Part shown: in pieces, positions 47,760-60,205 of the stretch
Numbering within the stretch: the first letter of the stretch is position 1
Layout of the letters: the number at the start of each line of letters is the position of its first letter
Assembly (NCBI GenBank): GCA_039621445.1
Contig: CP154956.1
Span: forward strand, 68,518,452-68,582,451
From: Euglena gracilis
Lineage: Eukaryota; Euglenida; Euglenophyceae; Euglenales
Reading direction: 5' to 3'
Length of the DNA: 64,000 bases
The notes under the pieces: generated by a model
What the model saw: the letters and a program-made list of their open reading frames with translations, nothing else
The model's database searches: none
What the model was told of the DNA's origin: nothing
Translations under genes and position numbers: made by a program

Positions 47760-50180
47760 GGGAAGATAAATTGCCAATATTTACAGATTGCTCACCTTTT
47801 TTGTTTCTGTCATCCTTAGTTATCTTTTTTATCTTTCTTAAAAAATCGTTTTTCAAAAAAAAAGTATTTAATGCTATGTTTTATGTTCGCTTTATTTCCA
47901 TTTGATCATTGTTGGTAAAATTTCGGTTCCAGAAAAGTTTCTGGTGCCATTTAAACCTCCCAGACAATCCCCTCGGCCTGGGGCTTCGGCTGCCCAAAGT
48001 ATATGCTCCCCCTCGAGCACCCCTGAGAAGAATATCAAGTGGGCAAAAAGTCATCAAATTCAAAAAAATTCCCTCCGAAATAGCATACCTCGAGAAAGTG
48101 ATTGGTGCAACGAAATTGTTGCAGCTCGACATAAAATGAAGCGTCAAAACTGTGCAAAATCCAAAATCCTGTATTCTGTGAATGATGTTCATTTTGGTGG
48201 GGTCTTTTTTTGAGTTTGAAAAATTTGCTCGGAAAATAATTCTTATTATATCACCCCTCTGGCAGTTCGGCCCACGACTTCGGACAGCCAAATGATGTGC
48301 GGCAACCCATGACACTGCCCCCCCCCCCTCTGGGGAGTATATTGGGCAGGGGATCCCAGTAGTATGATCTGGGCACCACTTGTCTGACTTCTTTGGAAAG
48401 GTCAAAAATGCGAAAACCACCTCAGCCTCATGAATGAACTGCTTGGTCTCAATTGAAAAATGGTGTATGCTTGCCAAGGAAATACAAAAATTGAAACCAT
48501 CTGTCAAACGCAGGATTTGGCAGGCATTTATGAAGGTTCAACGATATGCGGCGGATGGCCAAAAAGCCCCAACGTTTGGCTTTTCCTCAAGTTTCACCCC
48601 TGGAAAACGGTGGCAATCCACATATGGAGGGCCGGTATGTGCCACCAGCAGTTCAAAAATGGACCTGAACCCCCAGAAATCAAAAAGTGGAAAGTGTCTT
48701 GCAATTTTGAGAAAGACGACATAATAAAAGCTCAAATTCGAGTTTGGCCACCTGCGTTAATTTGGGCCAAATTTTGTCCAACAATGCCCAGAAGGGTTTG
48801 GAGTTGTCACGAAAGGGGTGTGCTGCCCAACACAATAAATGTAATAGTTTGAAATGGACTGTAGCTGAAATGAACGTAGGAGGATTTTTGGCAGTTTCCA
48901 ATTTTGGTTAGGTGGCAGGTTGTCGAGACTCTGTGGCACCCTCATGGTATTAAAAAAAGAGCAATGTCTATTTGCACAATTGCAAAAGCGGACCACTGGC
49001 TCAATTGCGCAAGCAAACCATTTCAAATTACCATCCTGTATTCCTGTGGTGCTGAACCCCCCCCCCCGATGAACGTTGCTGGTATTTTTCAATGATCTGT
49101 TCTTGCAAGTGTGCAAATGAAAAAATCAAATGGTTCATTTGCGCAATTGTGCAAGCGGACCAAAATTGATTTAATTTTAACCTCGACATTTCTGAGGCAA
49201 GAGGAGATGTCCACAAAGCCGAGGTGTTTGTGCACCATATCTAAGTTGGTCAAAGAAAGCGTGTCAGGGTATTGCATTACATGCCCCCCTGAACGCTGTG
49301 GTTTCGAAGTTAGCAAATACATCCATTCGCACCAATGCATTCCGCCTCCTTTTTTTTGACTGAAAGATTGGGGAAGGGCATTTTCAACTTGTTTTTTTCA
49401 AGGATTTAATTTTGAATCGCCATTTATTTATTTATTTATTTGTTTTGATGTTTCAGGTTTTAATAAAATGTGTCCAATTTCGGACTGAAAAGGACTGGTC
49501 TTTTTTTCAAATTTTAAGCTTTTAATCATTTACCATGTTGAAGTATTCACTCAATGCAAATACATTGTCTGTGTTGTCCACTTGCACAAATGCACAAGTG
49601 GTTTGTTTGGGCAATGCACACCATTTGCGCAATTACGGGAAACAACAACGGGAATTACAACGAATTACAACGAATTACAACGCAATTACAACGCAATTAC
49701 GGGAAGCAACTGTTTGCACAAATTGTGCATGTGGTCCCTTTGCGCAGTTGTGCAAATGGTCTGTTTGTGCAAATGCGCTAAGAGGCCAACATTTTTTTTT
49801 AAAAAAAGTCAAAGTTTGGGGTATCGTGTAGGGCTCGGTCTCGCCTGCCCCAAATCGTTCCAGCAACGTCCCATTCCCATTTTGATGGGACTGTGTTGGA
49901 AGGTTTCCAAAACATATGTTGGGGTATGTGCCCTGGTTGCGGTGACAACTCTCTTAACTCTCCTCCACTCATAAACCCCCTGTGGTTCATAGGGTCTGGT
50001 TTGGCAGGGGGGGGGGAAATATGCACCATGCAGTTTTTTCAGTTTTTTTGCAGTTTTCACGTTTTGGTTTTTTTGCAGTTTTTTTGCACTTTTTGCACCT
50101 TTTTTTCTGAAAAAAAAACTGCACACGTGCAGTTTTTGCAGTTTTTTTTTATTTCAGTTTTGAGGAAACCTGAGGTCTGT
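47760..50180. other. AT-rich intergenic DNA, no supported gene
   Basis: No domain is recognised. A 130-codon frame at 48460-48852 (+) has no splice context or known motif, and I do not call it a gene. Between 48960 and 49790 the words GCACAATT, GCGCAATT and GCAAGCGGACC recur many times on both strands. At 49640-49710 there is a short tandem repeat of ACAACGAATT. At 50030-50150 there is a GCAGTTTTTTT simple repeat. Confidence 0.5.
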
Positions 50181-50430
50181 TTTTTGGGTTGAAGGGTGCT
50201 TCTCAAGAAAGAGCATCATCTGTTCATGAGTTGTGTTGTCTACAATTATCCCACCAATTGTCTTGCCCCCAACTGCCTTGCCAACTGCCTTGTCTCTTAA
50301 TACAACAGAGATTGGTGTAGCCACCATTCCAAAAAAAAAACAACAGATTGTTTCAGTGGCAAGATCACAATCACTCCCCAACCAAAATTGCTCCATCTCC
50401 AGCAAGAGTAGGTTTTTTAGTCAAGAAGAA

Positions 50431-50560
50431 ACCGGAGTTCAATATCCATGGGTTTTCGTCCATTCTGACGATACCGAAGTTATGAATGCCGTCCGCAAGC
50501 TGATCAAGAAGAAGATGAAATGGAGTATAGCCTGGTGCGTGACTCAGACACAACTGGTAA
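50431..50560 (+). CDS. Candidate exon with strong donor, gene unassigned
   Basis: An open frame reading VQYPWVFVHSDDTEVMNAVR and then KKKMKWSIAWCVTQTQL ends exactly at a canonical GTAAGT. It may be an early exon of the glycosyltransferase gene downstream or part of another gene. No family is recognised and the left border is unclear. Confidence 0.3.
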
Positions 50561-52103
50561 GTTTCTATTTTTTCCCTTGCGTGTCATATTGCCATCAAAT
50601 AGGCCATCATGTGTTTTGTTATTTATTAGCTTTGTGGATTGTGGATTGCGAAGCATCCATTGCAGCATTGAGCTGACGCAGATGAAGAGGGTGAAGTTGA
50701 TGCCGAGCATGCACCACTCATAAGACAGGGGGTCGGTATAAATGGATTTCTGCTTTTTTTCCCAAGGGGGTCGGTATAAACGGGGGGCTCGTTCTAAATG
50801 GGGGGGGGTTGTGCCATCGGCATGCCCCCCTGCAATCTGACAACTGCACGCCGACGGACGCGCACTTCTTCGTGAACGAGGCAAAGGCTGATCGTGTGCC
50901 TGCTGGTGACTGGGGCTTTAACATGCAGGCGGTGTGTAGCCACCGAAAGAGGAGGACTGCCCAGGTCATCCCATGGCAAAGCGTTTGGAGCTAAACAGAT
51001 TGATGAAAGTCCAGGGGGGAATGCATCCATCCTGCGGCCATGCGCATTTCCATGAGAACATGCGCCTGCTGCACACTGGAGGGGATTATAAGTCAAGAAA
51101 TTGTAAAATTGTCGGTGAAAGGCCGACCCCCCCCCCAAAATGACCCAAAATACCCCCAAATCGACCAATTTTGGCAGGATGGTCAAAATGATATTTTTCA
51201 TGATGGTTGACCACATTCAAAGTGCCAAAATTAGTTTTGGAGGTTTTTGCAGCCAAAACAAATCTGTCCCCAACCTATTTCGTTTTTCTCCACCAGAGGG
51301 GAGGTTTAAGTCGTCCTTTGGTTGGTCAACTTGGGGGGGGGGGGTTTAGGGCACTGACAGTCAAAGTCTTTGCGCTTCCTATTGCCTTCCTGGGGCATCA
51401 GAGCAAAATCCAAAGTCAACTGTAAGGGCCTGGGTGCCAGTTATTGTGGTTTTCAAAAAGGTCAGTCTTGCGCAGCAATTGCGCAAGCCCACCAAGGCTG
51501 CATGCGGAGTGCAGTTTGGCTGATCAAGATTTAGGGTGCATTCCACATTTAAGTTAGGTCTAAAGAGCAGCATTGGGGAAATGACAAAAGCTTCATAAAA
51601 AAAATCCTGGGGAATGGGGACACAATAAGAATAATAAATTTTGGGCAAAATGGTGAGAAATGCGCGAAATTTGATTTAAAACAGAGCAGAAAGGGGAAAA
51701 AGGGAAAGTTTGTAACGATTTAGTTTCTTGTGAAAGGCCCAGCAGGCCTATTTTAAGAAACCAAACCCTGAGGCGTGGGTGCAAGGACAAGCAGGAGGAT
51801 TTTTCGATCTGCCCCCCCCAGGATGCTTTTAGGACTCCTCTTGGACAAGCTGGGCCAGAATCCGAACATTGAACTGTGCCGTACCGTTACGGGCATAGAC
51901 CTTCGGCTTGTGCGTCTGGGTGGTGGGTCCACCCGTCCCATGGTTTGTCGAACCCCACTGCCTCCCCCACAGGCTTCCCATCCCCTTCCGGTGGGGCAAC
52001 ACACATATATGCCGCTGCCCTGCCGGCGGCATGAGGCACCTTCGCTGGCCAGGGCCGGCCGGGAACCCACATATTTTATACCGCATTTTCCCCCCGACAG
52101 CAG

Positions 52104-55100
52104 GTTTGTGTGACCCTCCTCCCCCACCCGTGCCGCCCCTGCCGCCGGCTGGGCCGCCTCATCGTCCTGTGCGCGGCCTCCACCTCTGTGCTGTGGCGGC
52201 AGCTCCACCGGGCGCCGGGGGGGCCCGCCCCGGCCCGCAGTGCCGCGGCCGGTGACGCAGACGCGGACGCCGCCCTGCGGCTGCTGCTGCGGGAACAGGC
52301 CGCAGCGGAGGCGGCGCAGCGGGGCAGTGGGGTCGCCAACACGACGCGGCACTTGGAGGAGGCAGTGGGCCCCCCCGGCCGGTTCTCTTGGCAGTGCCAC
52401 TCCCGAGGGCTTACGAGGACCCTTTGGTTGGCCATTTCAACATGCAGTTTGTTTTCGGGCGGGGAGGGAGGGAGGGAGGGAGGGAGGAGGGAGGTGAAGT
52501 ATTTGATTTTGGCATGGATGGTGGAGGGATTGTTTTTCCTCCCTGGGCAATTGTTCCCCCCGTGGCTAATTTGTCCCCCTTCATGCAATTGACCTGGGGC
52601 AGGAATACCAAACAACACCAATTGGAGTTTTTGGGAGGCTTTGTTGAAAAAAATTGCTTTTTCCATGTGGTGGTAAAGGTGTTTTGGGCATTAATATGCT
52701 GGATCCCGAGGGATTGCAAGTACGTTTTCGTCAACCCAGTTGGACAATTGTCACCCCTCTGTGCTTCCCAAACCATCCTGTTGTCGTCCTCTGAAGTTGT
52801 CACCCCTCTTTGTGTGCAGGAACCCCCAACCCCGAAACGGGTCCATTTAACGGTCGGTTTCTGATGAGCTCAAAAGATTCTCAGTGAAATTTGGGCTTTT
52901 GGGGGGATTGGGGTCAGGGTTGGGGTCATCCTAACCCTAACCCTGTCCCTGAGGTGTTTTTTTTTGTCCCCAGTCCCAGTGTGCTGCATCACCAGCAAAG
53001 CTTTCAAAGTGGCTCATACTCCACAACAAAGAAATGAGACGAAACTCCCCCAAAATTCAATGAAAGAAATAGAAACCCCAGTGAAACCCCCAAACACCCT
53101 GAGATTAATTCCTCCCCCAGAGGTCCGGTTTCCAGCGCCGACACAATTTTGCCGCTTTTTTTTTCCACATTTTTTTCATCCCCGGTCCAACACACCGGCT
53201 CGCCGTGGCCCCTCGGCGCCGGGCTGAGACTCCGCCCCGAGTTCCTCTCACCGGCCACCGCCCAGTGGCTCGCAGCCAACGTGCTGTTTGCGGTCATCAC
53301 CGGCGAGTCATACTCCAACCGCATCCAGACGTCCCTCTGCTCGTGGATGGCCCACGTCCCGGCCAGGCACCTACGGCGGACCAGGGCCGACCAGAGCACC
53401 AAAAGCGGAGGTGGCCATGGGTGCCTGGCCCCGGCCCGCAACGTCCTCCTCTTCACCGACGTCCCAAACCCGACGCCACACCCAGGGCCGTTGACTCCGG
53501 CAGAATCCTACGAGGGGGGGCTTTTTTGCGGAGTCCAGCTGGCAGGTGAATAATCATTGATGCCGGTTTGCACTCTTGGTGGAGGAGAGATCGCTCGTGG
53601 GAGGTTGTTTTGAATTTTTCAGCCAAATGGAGCTGCCCTCATGAGCTGGGTGTATTCTTCAAGGCCGGCGATTTGGAGGTTGTTTTGCGCCCCTTGAAGA
53701 AGCAAGCTATTGTGTGGGCTTCGAAAATCTCAGTAAAACAAATCAAATATCATCAAAATTCAGAGAAGAAAGGCTTATGGACAGAGCGAGTGGTTAAGTC
53801 TCAACTCAGGACATTTTCTGCCATTTCAGCAACTTGAGATTATCCAGTCACAGGTCCGTCAGGAGGATCTTGTGCTTTTCCCCTAATGTGCTTCCAAAAT
53901 ACATCACGCGCCAAACTTTTTCGCCGATTAACACAAAATCTACCTATTTTCCCGGAGTCAAAGCAACAGTGTTGCCTCCATAGGACATTAAATTTCAGGG
54001 GAAATGATGATCAGGAAAATATCCCCCCAAGAATGCCCCAAAAATTCAGGTGGTCTATCTCGCATTCAATTGCACAAAAAAGTGGTTTTTTTGTATCAAT
54101 CCTTGTCATTTCCCTCCCTTTTTGTATTTTCGGGGGCTTTGTCCCAAACCTGTTTTTCATGATTGCTGGGAAATGCCCTGTTGTTTTTTGTCTTGTACCA
54201 TCTTTTGATGTTTGATGTTCTGCAGCCTGGGTATCACCGAAACACGTGAAACCCCAGAAAGGGTTTTATTGACAAAGGCTCAGACCTTTTTTGGCAGGAC
54301 TCCCCTTCCTGTTTTACAACGTCACAAAGCCACTGTGAAAGACATCTTTGAGAATGCCTCCATTTCCCTCCTCCTGCACAGACATCTGAACCAGGAGATG
54401 GGAATCAGGGAAGGAAGTCCGTGTGGTGCACCGGTTTGGGAGGTTGAGCGGGGCGGTGGGGTGATTCCCGGCCTCAACCGTCACAACCGGATATTGGTTC
54501 AGAGTTTGGGAGCTCGGGATGGAGGACGCACAGGGGAACCTTTTTTTGGTTCGTTCGGAGGGAGAACTTCTTGGAGGAAAGCAAGGGGCAGATTGACGTT
54601 TGTGGAATTGAGCCACAGGGTTGTTTTTTTTTGGCCCCGAAGGCTACGTGCTGGACACTGAGTAATGAACCTCTTGATTGTCACATGATATGAACTACTG
54701 CCTCTCTGTCAGCAGGATCTGATGCGGGCCCCAGGGCGAGGACAGGCGTTCTGGCAAAGCATGGTGAGCAGTAAATAGGTAACAGACACCCTTGCTTTTC
54801 CCGAGATGTGGTGCGCATGAAGTTAATGGCCTCTTAAATTAGAGACCTTTAAGTCGCTTTTTTTCAGCACCTGGGGAACACAGGAAATGAAGAGTAGTCT
54901 TCACAACCATGTTGGCCGGACATTTCATCCACATGCGTTCAGCAGCTGCTCAAAAAGACCACACATTGCAGTGTGCAAAAACACCCAGCTACGACTCTCT
55001 TATGGCTGATGGTTTTGGCTTTTTTTGGTGGTTTAAAGGTGCCTCTGTCCAATCCCATTTGTGTGTGTTTCAGGTGTTCAGGAGTTCAGTGTGTTGCATT

Positions 55101-58100
55101 CAGATATGCTCCCTGGCGGTGCCGTAAATCTTTGATTTGCACCACAAAATTAAGACGTTCCCACAGGCGGCAGAACGACGTCAGAATAATCAGGGCACTG
55201 ACACAGTGATTTGGTGCATCACCTGGTTGCACACTGTCGGATTGGAGGTTTTTAATTGTGGTCAAATGACCCGGTGTACACATGGAAGTTTCAAATGATG
55301 TTTTGATGATTTGAATGCGAGCCGTCGTACGGGCTGTTTCTCAGGTTTGGGACATGATTCTCGCCTTGAGAAAAAGACCCGAAAATGAGCCCAAAAAGGC
55401 GGTTGATTATTTTTTGACTTCCTTTGATGGAATAGCAGACCACTTTTACATATTATTTGAGTGCAAAGTGGACCGCCGAAGAAAATGGCTATTGAAGGGA
55501 TGACATATCTTGTCAGGTTCTTTGGCCCAGCCCAGCTGCAGCACCAGACCCATTTTGTTGGGCCCAGCTGGGGAAAAAAATCGGCACAAAGCGCTGAAAT
55601 ACTGGGAGAAGTGGTCAAAAAAAGAGGTTTTAAAAAGTTTGGGAGAGTTTGTTTTTTTTTGACACTGCCACAGCTTCTTTTTAAAGGTGCTGCATGGCTG
55701 TTCTCCTTTTTGGCAGCTGCCCAATTTTGGCCTCTGCGGCCCAGCTCAGGTCCAACCCTGGCTGCACGTTACTCCTTTTGGCACCCTCCGGCCCATCCCC
55801 TACGACATGACTGTGTTCTACGATTTCCACCTCATCGATACAGGTGTGTGACGCAAGCAGGCTCGACAGGCTCACCAGCACCTGATGATGATTTTCCCGC
55901 CAGAATTACCAGATGGCAATATTCTTGGATAAATTTTCCGGATTATCCAAGGTTTCTGCCAGTGCACCCCAAACCCCCCAATGCTTTTTCCTTCTTTTTG
56001 TTTTGCTGCTTTTCTCTTTCAACAAAGCGAAGTTTTCATTTCGAGTTTTCTCCGTTGGCCCCCGACATGTTTTTCGGGGGGGGTCACGATTTGCTCTGTG
56101 CAAGTGATGGTTTGCCCCCCATGGACCCTGCCCTGGGGAGGTGTTTCCAGCCAGCCATCAGCTGTGTTTCACCTCAGGCTGCCGACCCTAGAGTCCGATC
56201 ACAGCAGGGCCATTAATAATGGGCCACCCTGTCAGACGTAAGTAATGGGACACCTTAGAAACTGGCCAGTTGTTTCTTGCGAGCTGTGAAGCTACTGCAA
56301 ATCCGGAAGAAATCAAGGGGTTTGGGGGTTGCAGCATGGATGATGGTAAGGCAGCTGGGCATCGACACATGTTATGCATGAACCTATGGTGGGAGGGTTC
56401 CATATGAAAGCAGTTGTGGGGTCCGGACTACCCCCTTGTGGTCAGGGGGGGATTATGTCCCCCCCCCAAACAATGTCATCACCGAAGTCATCGATATTTG
56501 CACCAGGCCACAAGTTTTTTGCTCCACATTTGATTATTTATAGCTCCGTGGTGCGTCATATTTTGCAAGATACGCCGCATTTCGGATGGCATTTTTGCTT
56601 GAAAAAAGTTTGGATGTGGTTTTCCACCACCCTCCCTTTCTGCAGGAGCTGAGCTTTATTCAGTTTTCTACGAGGAAGGGTATTATTCCTCTATGGTGAA
56701 CCAAAAGAAGAAGACCAACTACCCACTTGGTTGGGTGAAGGCTCAATACCGCTTTGCATTCGCATTGCACACATTGACCCTGCTCCAGCATTGCAGCAAG
56801 TATAAAATCTTGTTCCTGTTGGACGACGCCCAGCAAGCAGCTCTTTCGGAATGCTGGTGGCAAATGAAATGCAGAGTTTCACACGGGTGGATGTATTTGT
56901 GGGGGCCGGGCTTCTAATGAGGAACATTATTGACACATCTCGTTTAGAGCTTTGAGGGCGCAAAACTTCAGAGCTTCCACAAATTCTTTGTGGGGTAGAT
57001 TCCTCCCTTTATCCTTCACATGGCTTGTCCATGACGCACCTCCGTGTCAACCACACTTTCCTCGCACTTTGACGTGTCAAGGGCAAGGCAGGGGCGCGTC
57101 GATTGGTTTTTATGTTTGCTCTTCTTTCCACGGTGCGCATTGGTGTGGATTGTCTGTTTCAACAGACAGGCTCCCACATGCCACCCCGGCCTCCCTGTCC
57201 CAGACGGCTTCAGTGCTCTGTGTGGGGCTGCTTGCTGCCGTGGACACGTTCGTGAACTGGAACACGTTCGTGCCGCGGGTGCAGCGGCTGGACCCCCTCA
57301 CGCCGGTGTACCTCAACAGCCAGGGGTGGGGCGGCTCTGGACACTTGTTCACATCAGAGGCCGCCCGGCGCCCAGGGCTGCCCCTCCGTTGGGTGTGTGG
57401 TGGAGGTGTGGGTCGGGGTGGGAGGCCCCCTCTGGTTTGGGGCCGCCGGGGCCAAGTGGGTCTGAATGTTTTCATCCCCGGTTCAGCGTATTTCTCATTT
57501 GATGGCGTTGTGAAGAGTCGGTGCGAGTGGGTGACGTGGACCACACACCAATGTCTGGACCCGAAGGAGCACGCCCTGGATCGATTGCATCCGCACCTCA
57601 AGAGCTGCGTGTACGATTACATGATCAAGCGGTGGGGCTCGAGCGATGGGATGCTGATGAAGTGCGTGCAGCGGGGAGGAATCCAGAACAAGAATGAGCC
57701 GAATTTCCACTGGTGCGGGGCTCGCGCCGTGGGGCTTGGGATGGTCGGAGGGCCAGACCATGTCATTTGCTTCGTGAGTTTGACGAGTTGTCCAAAGTGA
57801 CGCAACCAATTTCAGTCGTCGCCTGGGCTCACGCATATTTGGACTGGTCAAAAATATGATTGGCTTTTTTGAAAGCAGGGGTCGGAGGCATCCTCTAAGG
57901 AAGTGTGCACCCCCCCCTGGCAGGCAGGGGGGTACGGCATTTTCGACCCCCCGGAGGGTGGGGTTTGGGGTGGGTATTTCAGCACACCCCGGCGCCTTTG
58001 GTGCCGGGGGCCTGAAAATGGCCATTTTCAAATTAAATTTGCCTGGGTGGGCAGGCAGCGACCCCCCCCCGGGCACCCCCCCCTGGCACAAGGCAGTCCC

Positions 58101-59107
58101 CCCGGGGTTGGTAAACAGAAGCCTGGTCGGTAGGCAGGGCGTCGCTTAAGCCTCCAGCCAGCCAGCCTTCCAGCCAGCCAGCTGGACCCCCTCATCGAAT
58201 ATGAAAAAGTCTTGTTCGGCAGCGAGTCTTTACTTGGCCCCCCCGGGGGGGGGTCCAAGTAAAGACCCCAGGGGGGGGTCAGAACTTTTTTTGCGTTAAT
58301 GATGGAATAGGGTTAGGTGCGCGACATAGGCTTAGGGTTAGGCCTAACTTGTACACCTAACACCCGTCTATAAGTTTGGCCTAACCTTAGGCCTAACTCG
58401 TGCACCTAACCCTATTCCATCATTAACGCAAAAAAATCTATTTTGACCCCCTGGAGTCTTTACTTGGACACCCCCCCAGGGGGGCCAAGTAAAGACTCGC
58501 TTCCTCTTGTTCATCCACCACAAGGGAGGCCAAATGGCTTTTTTCTTGTTTTCAGAGTTGCAAATTTGGCCGCAATGGGTCGAAAATAGTGCCAAATTTT
58601 GGGTCAAAAGGTCAATGTTTTTGGCAGCTGTGAGGGGTTTTTTTTTGGTGTTTCGTTGTCGTTGTTTTTTTTTTTGGTGTGCAGTTCGACCCCCTGTCAG
58701 GCCTGCTTCAGCCGGAGGACCCTTGGGAGCAGCCAGCAGCCTTTTACCAGCCAGCCCAATCTTTCAAGCCTCTGAGCTGGACCCCCTTGGAGGTGACAAC
58801 TGCGGGGGGAGCGGGGGGCTTGGGGGTTGGCAAGCAATGGTATGGACGAGACGCTCTTCGCAGCGCCATCACCATCCATGCCAAAATCGAGTACCGTACG
58901 GACCCGGATGAATTCCGAAAGTGGCGAATAAACTTGCACTATGAAGCCCTCACCGGCAGGAACGACACCGCTTACAAACTGCTGTTGCAAGCGGCTAGTT
59001 GCGGTATGTGCGAAGTGGCAAAGAACAAGTGCAGATACAACGAAGTGACATCGCCGGACCCATTTGACATCTTCAAGAAAATGACAGGATATGTTCCAAC
59101 TCCATGA
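52104..59107 (+). CDS. Fringe-like glycosyltransferase (GT31), spliced
   Basis: Proposed exons: 52104-~52360, ~53195-53545, 55750-55843, 56646-~56820, ~57211-57330, ~57385-57455, 57487-57773 and 58685-59107 (stop). The first exon has a basic stretch and short hydrophobic segment (RRLGRLIVLCAAS), fitting a type II Golgi membrane anchor. NVLFAVITGESYSNRIQTSL and LLLFTDVP match the start of the Fringe/C1GalT catalytic fold. GWVKAQYRFAFALHTL, ILFLLDDA and DTFVNWNTFVPRVQRLDPL match the region around the metal-binding DDD motif. WFGAAGAKW and SSDGMLMKCVQRGGI fit the later acceptor-site motifs. The expected reaction is sugar transfer, probably a hexose or GlcNAc, to a glycan in the secretory pathway. 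The start Met was not found. A coding-like stretch at 54221-54400 may be a further exon but does not fit in phase. Join 57773/58685 is GTGAGT-AG in phase 0. Confidence 0.68.
52467..52497. repeat. (GGGA)n microsatellite
   Basis: There are seven GGGA units in the intron after the first recognised exon of the glycosyltransferase gene. Confidence 0.9.
57895..58140. repeat. C-run/G-run repeat in intron
   Basis: Several C and G runs surround GGCGCCTTTGGTGCC, a short stem-loop. CAGGGCGTCGCTTAAGCC at about 58136 resembles the end of the hAT-like MITE at 16447-16832, so this may be a fragment of the same family. Confidence 0.45.
58218..58504. mobile_element. hAT-like MITE with 8-bp target duplication
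   Basis: The 8-mer TCTTGTTC flanks the element (58210-58217 and 58505-58512). The ends GGCAGCGAGTCTTTACTTGG and CCAAGTAAAGACTCGCTTCC are inverted repeats with one mismatch. Each end carries a second inverted copy of GTCTTTACTTGG around a C/G run, forming sub-hairpins. The core is another inverted repeat, GCGTTAATGATGGAATAGGG and its complement at about 58290-58432. It has no coding capacity. Confidence 0.88.
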
Positions 59108-59344
59108 GCAAATTTGGCGCGCTTGCATTCACTCGAACCGGGCCACCCCGCCCATCCAAGCACTCCCTTTCCCATTCCTGAACAAAAAGCACAGGAGTTA
59201 AAAATTTTGCGGGGAAATACTACGGGAAGAATTTTTTGGGAGAATTTCGATTTTGTTTTGAATTCTGGGGAATTAAAAACAAAGAATTAAAAACAAAAAA
59301 AAGAATTTCGATTCTGTTTTTAATTCTAATTTAAATGCTGTCGT

Positions 59345-59800
59345 TTGAAAATTTTTATCCAAAATTTTTGCCCTTGTGGGGTCCCCCCCCTCTCCCCCCC
59401 CTGGCCCCCACTCTTTGATCTTTTGAACACAGACTTTCTTTTACGGGTGGTGGGGTCGGGCTCACAAGGTCTTTGTGCTTCGCCCTCGGTCTCTTCCCAT
59501 GTCGCTTTTCCTCATGGGATTACGAGATACCTCGGGCTCCTCACTTTGCCCTTGTGAGGCCAGATTGTGCACTGACATTAGGGGGGCCAGGGCATTTTCC
59601 AGAGCACCTTGAAGTCGCTGATAGTGGGCTGTAAAAGCCTCCACCCCCTCTCACCAATTTCAAAAACTTCGGGAGCAGAAAGGCCCAATTTTTTGAGTCA
59701 AACAAACCCTGCTCCTCTGGGGAAGTGGGCTCCCCACACCTGGGGAGGTACCTCTTGCTTTGTCAAAAAAGTCCTTTGTGATAGAAGGAATTTTGTCCGC
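59345..59800 (-). mobile_element. Fragment of DIRS-like element: recombinase C-terminus and one inverted-repeat arm
   Basis: On the minus strand, 59800-59600 matches the recombinase C-terminal segment of the copies at 61.6 and 62.4 kb, but with frame breaks. It is followed by a single copy of the repeat arm CTCACAAGGTCTTTGTGCTT at 59460-59530. Confidence 0.7.
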
Positions 59801-59843
59801 ACTTATGGTCCTGAAGGGTTATTTTTATGAAATTAGGAGGGTG

Positions 59844-60205
59844 CTCGTACTCCCTCGAGTGAAAACGACAAGGGAGGAAGGGACACCGAGGGCGAAGCAC
59901 AAAGACCTTGTGAGGCCATGCCTTGCTCGCCGGCGGTGTTGTTTGGATTGTGACGCGTTGGGTTAGGAGTCCCTGCTTAGTGCCGCCTCGCCGGAGTTGG
60001 CTGACGATGCTGCTCCGACTGGGCGACGTGGCTTCTTGCCCCTGGGGGGTGTCCCCCCCCCTCCCCCCCCTGGCCCCCACTCTCTGACCGAGGGCTTATG
60101 AAGACAAATTTTCTTTTACGGGAGGGGGGTCGGGCTCACAAGGTCTTTGTGCTTCGCCCTCGGTGTCCCTTCCTCCCTTGTCGTTTTCACTCGAGGGAGT
60201 ACGAG
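59844..60205. repeat. DIRS-associated inverted-repeat unit, copy 1
   Basis: The arms 59844-59914 and 60135-60205 are perfect reverse complements of about 71 bp (ends CTCGTACTCCCTCGAGTG and CACTCGAGGGAGTACGAG). The spacer of about 220 bp contains CTCGCCGGCGGTG and a C run. Confidence 0.9.

Noticed and set aside
50154-50405. 83-codon minus-strand frame (GMVATPISVVLRDKAVGK region)
   Set aside because: It looks protein-like, but the opposite strand also has an open frame ending at a good splice donor, and no family is recognised.
52931-52953. CCTAACCCTAACCCTG telomere-like repeat
   Set aside because: Only two units within an intron; too short to indicate a telomere or an internal telomeric array.
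58300-58420. TAGGGTTAGG words taken as telomeric
   Set aside because: They are part of the inverted-repeat core of the MITE at 58218-58504.
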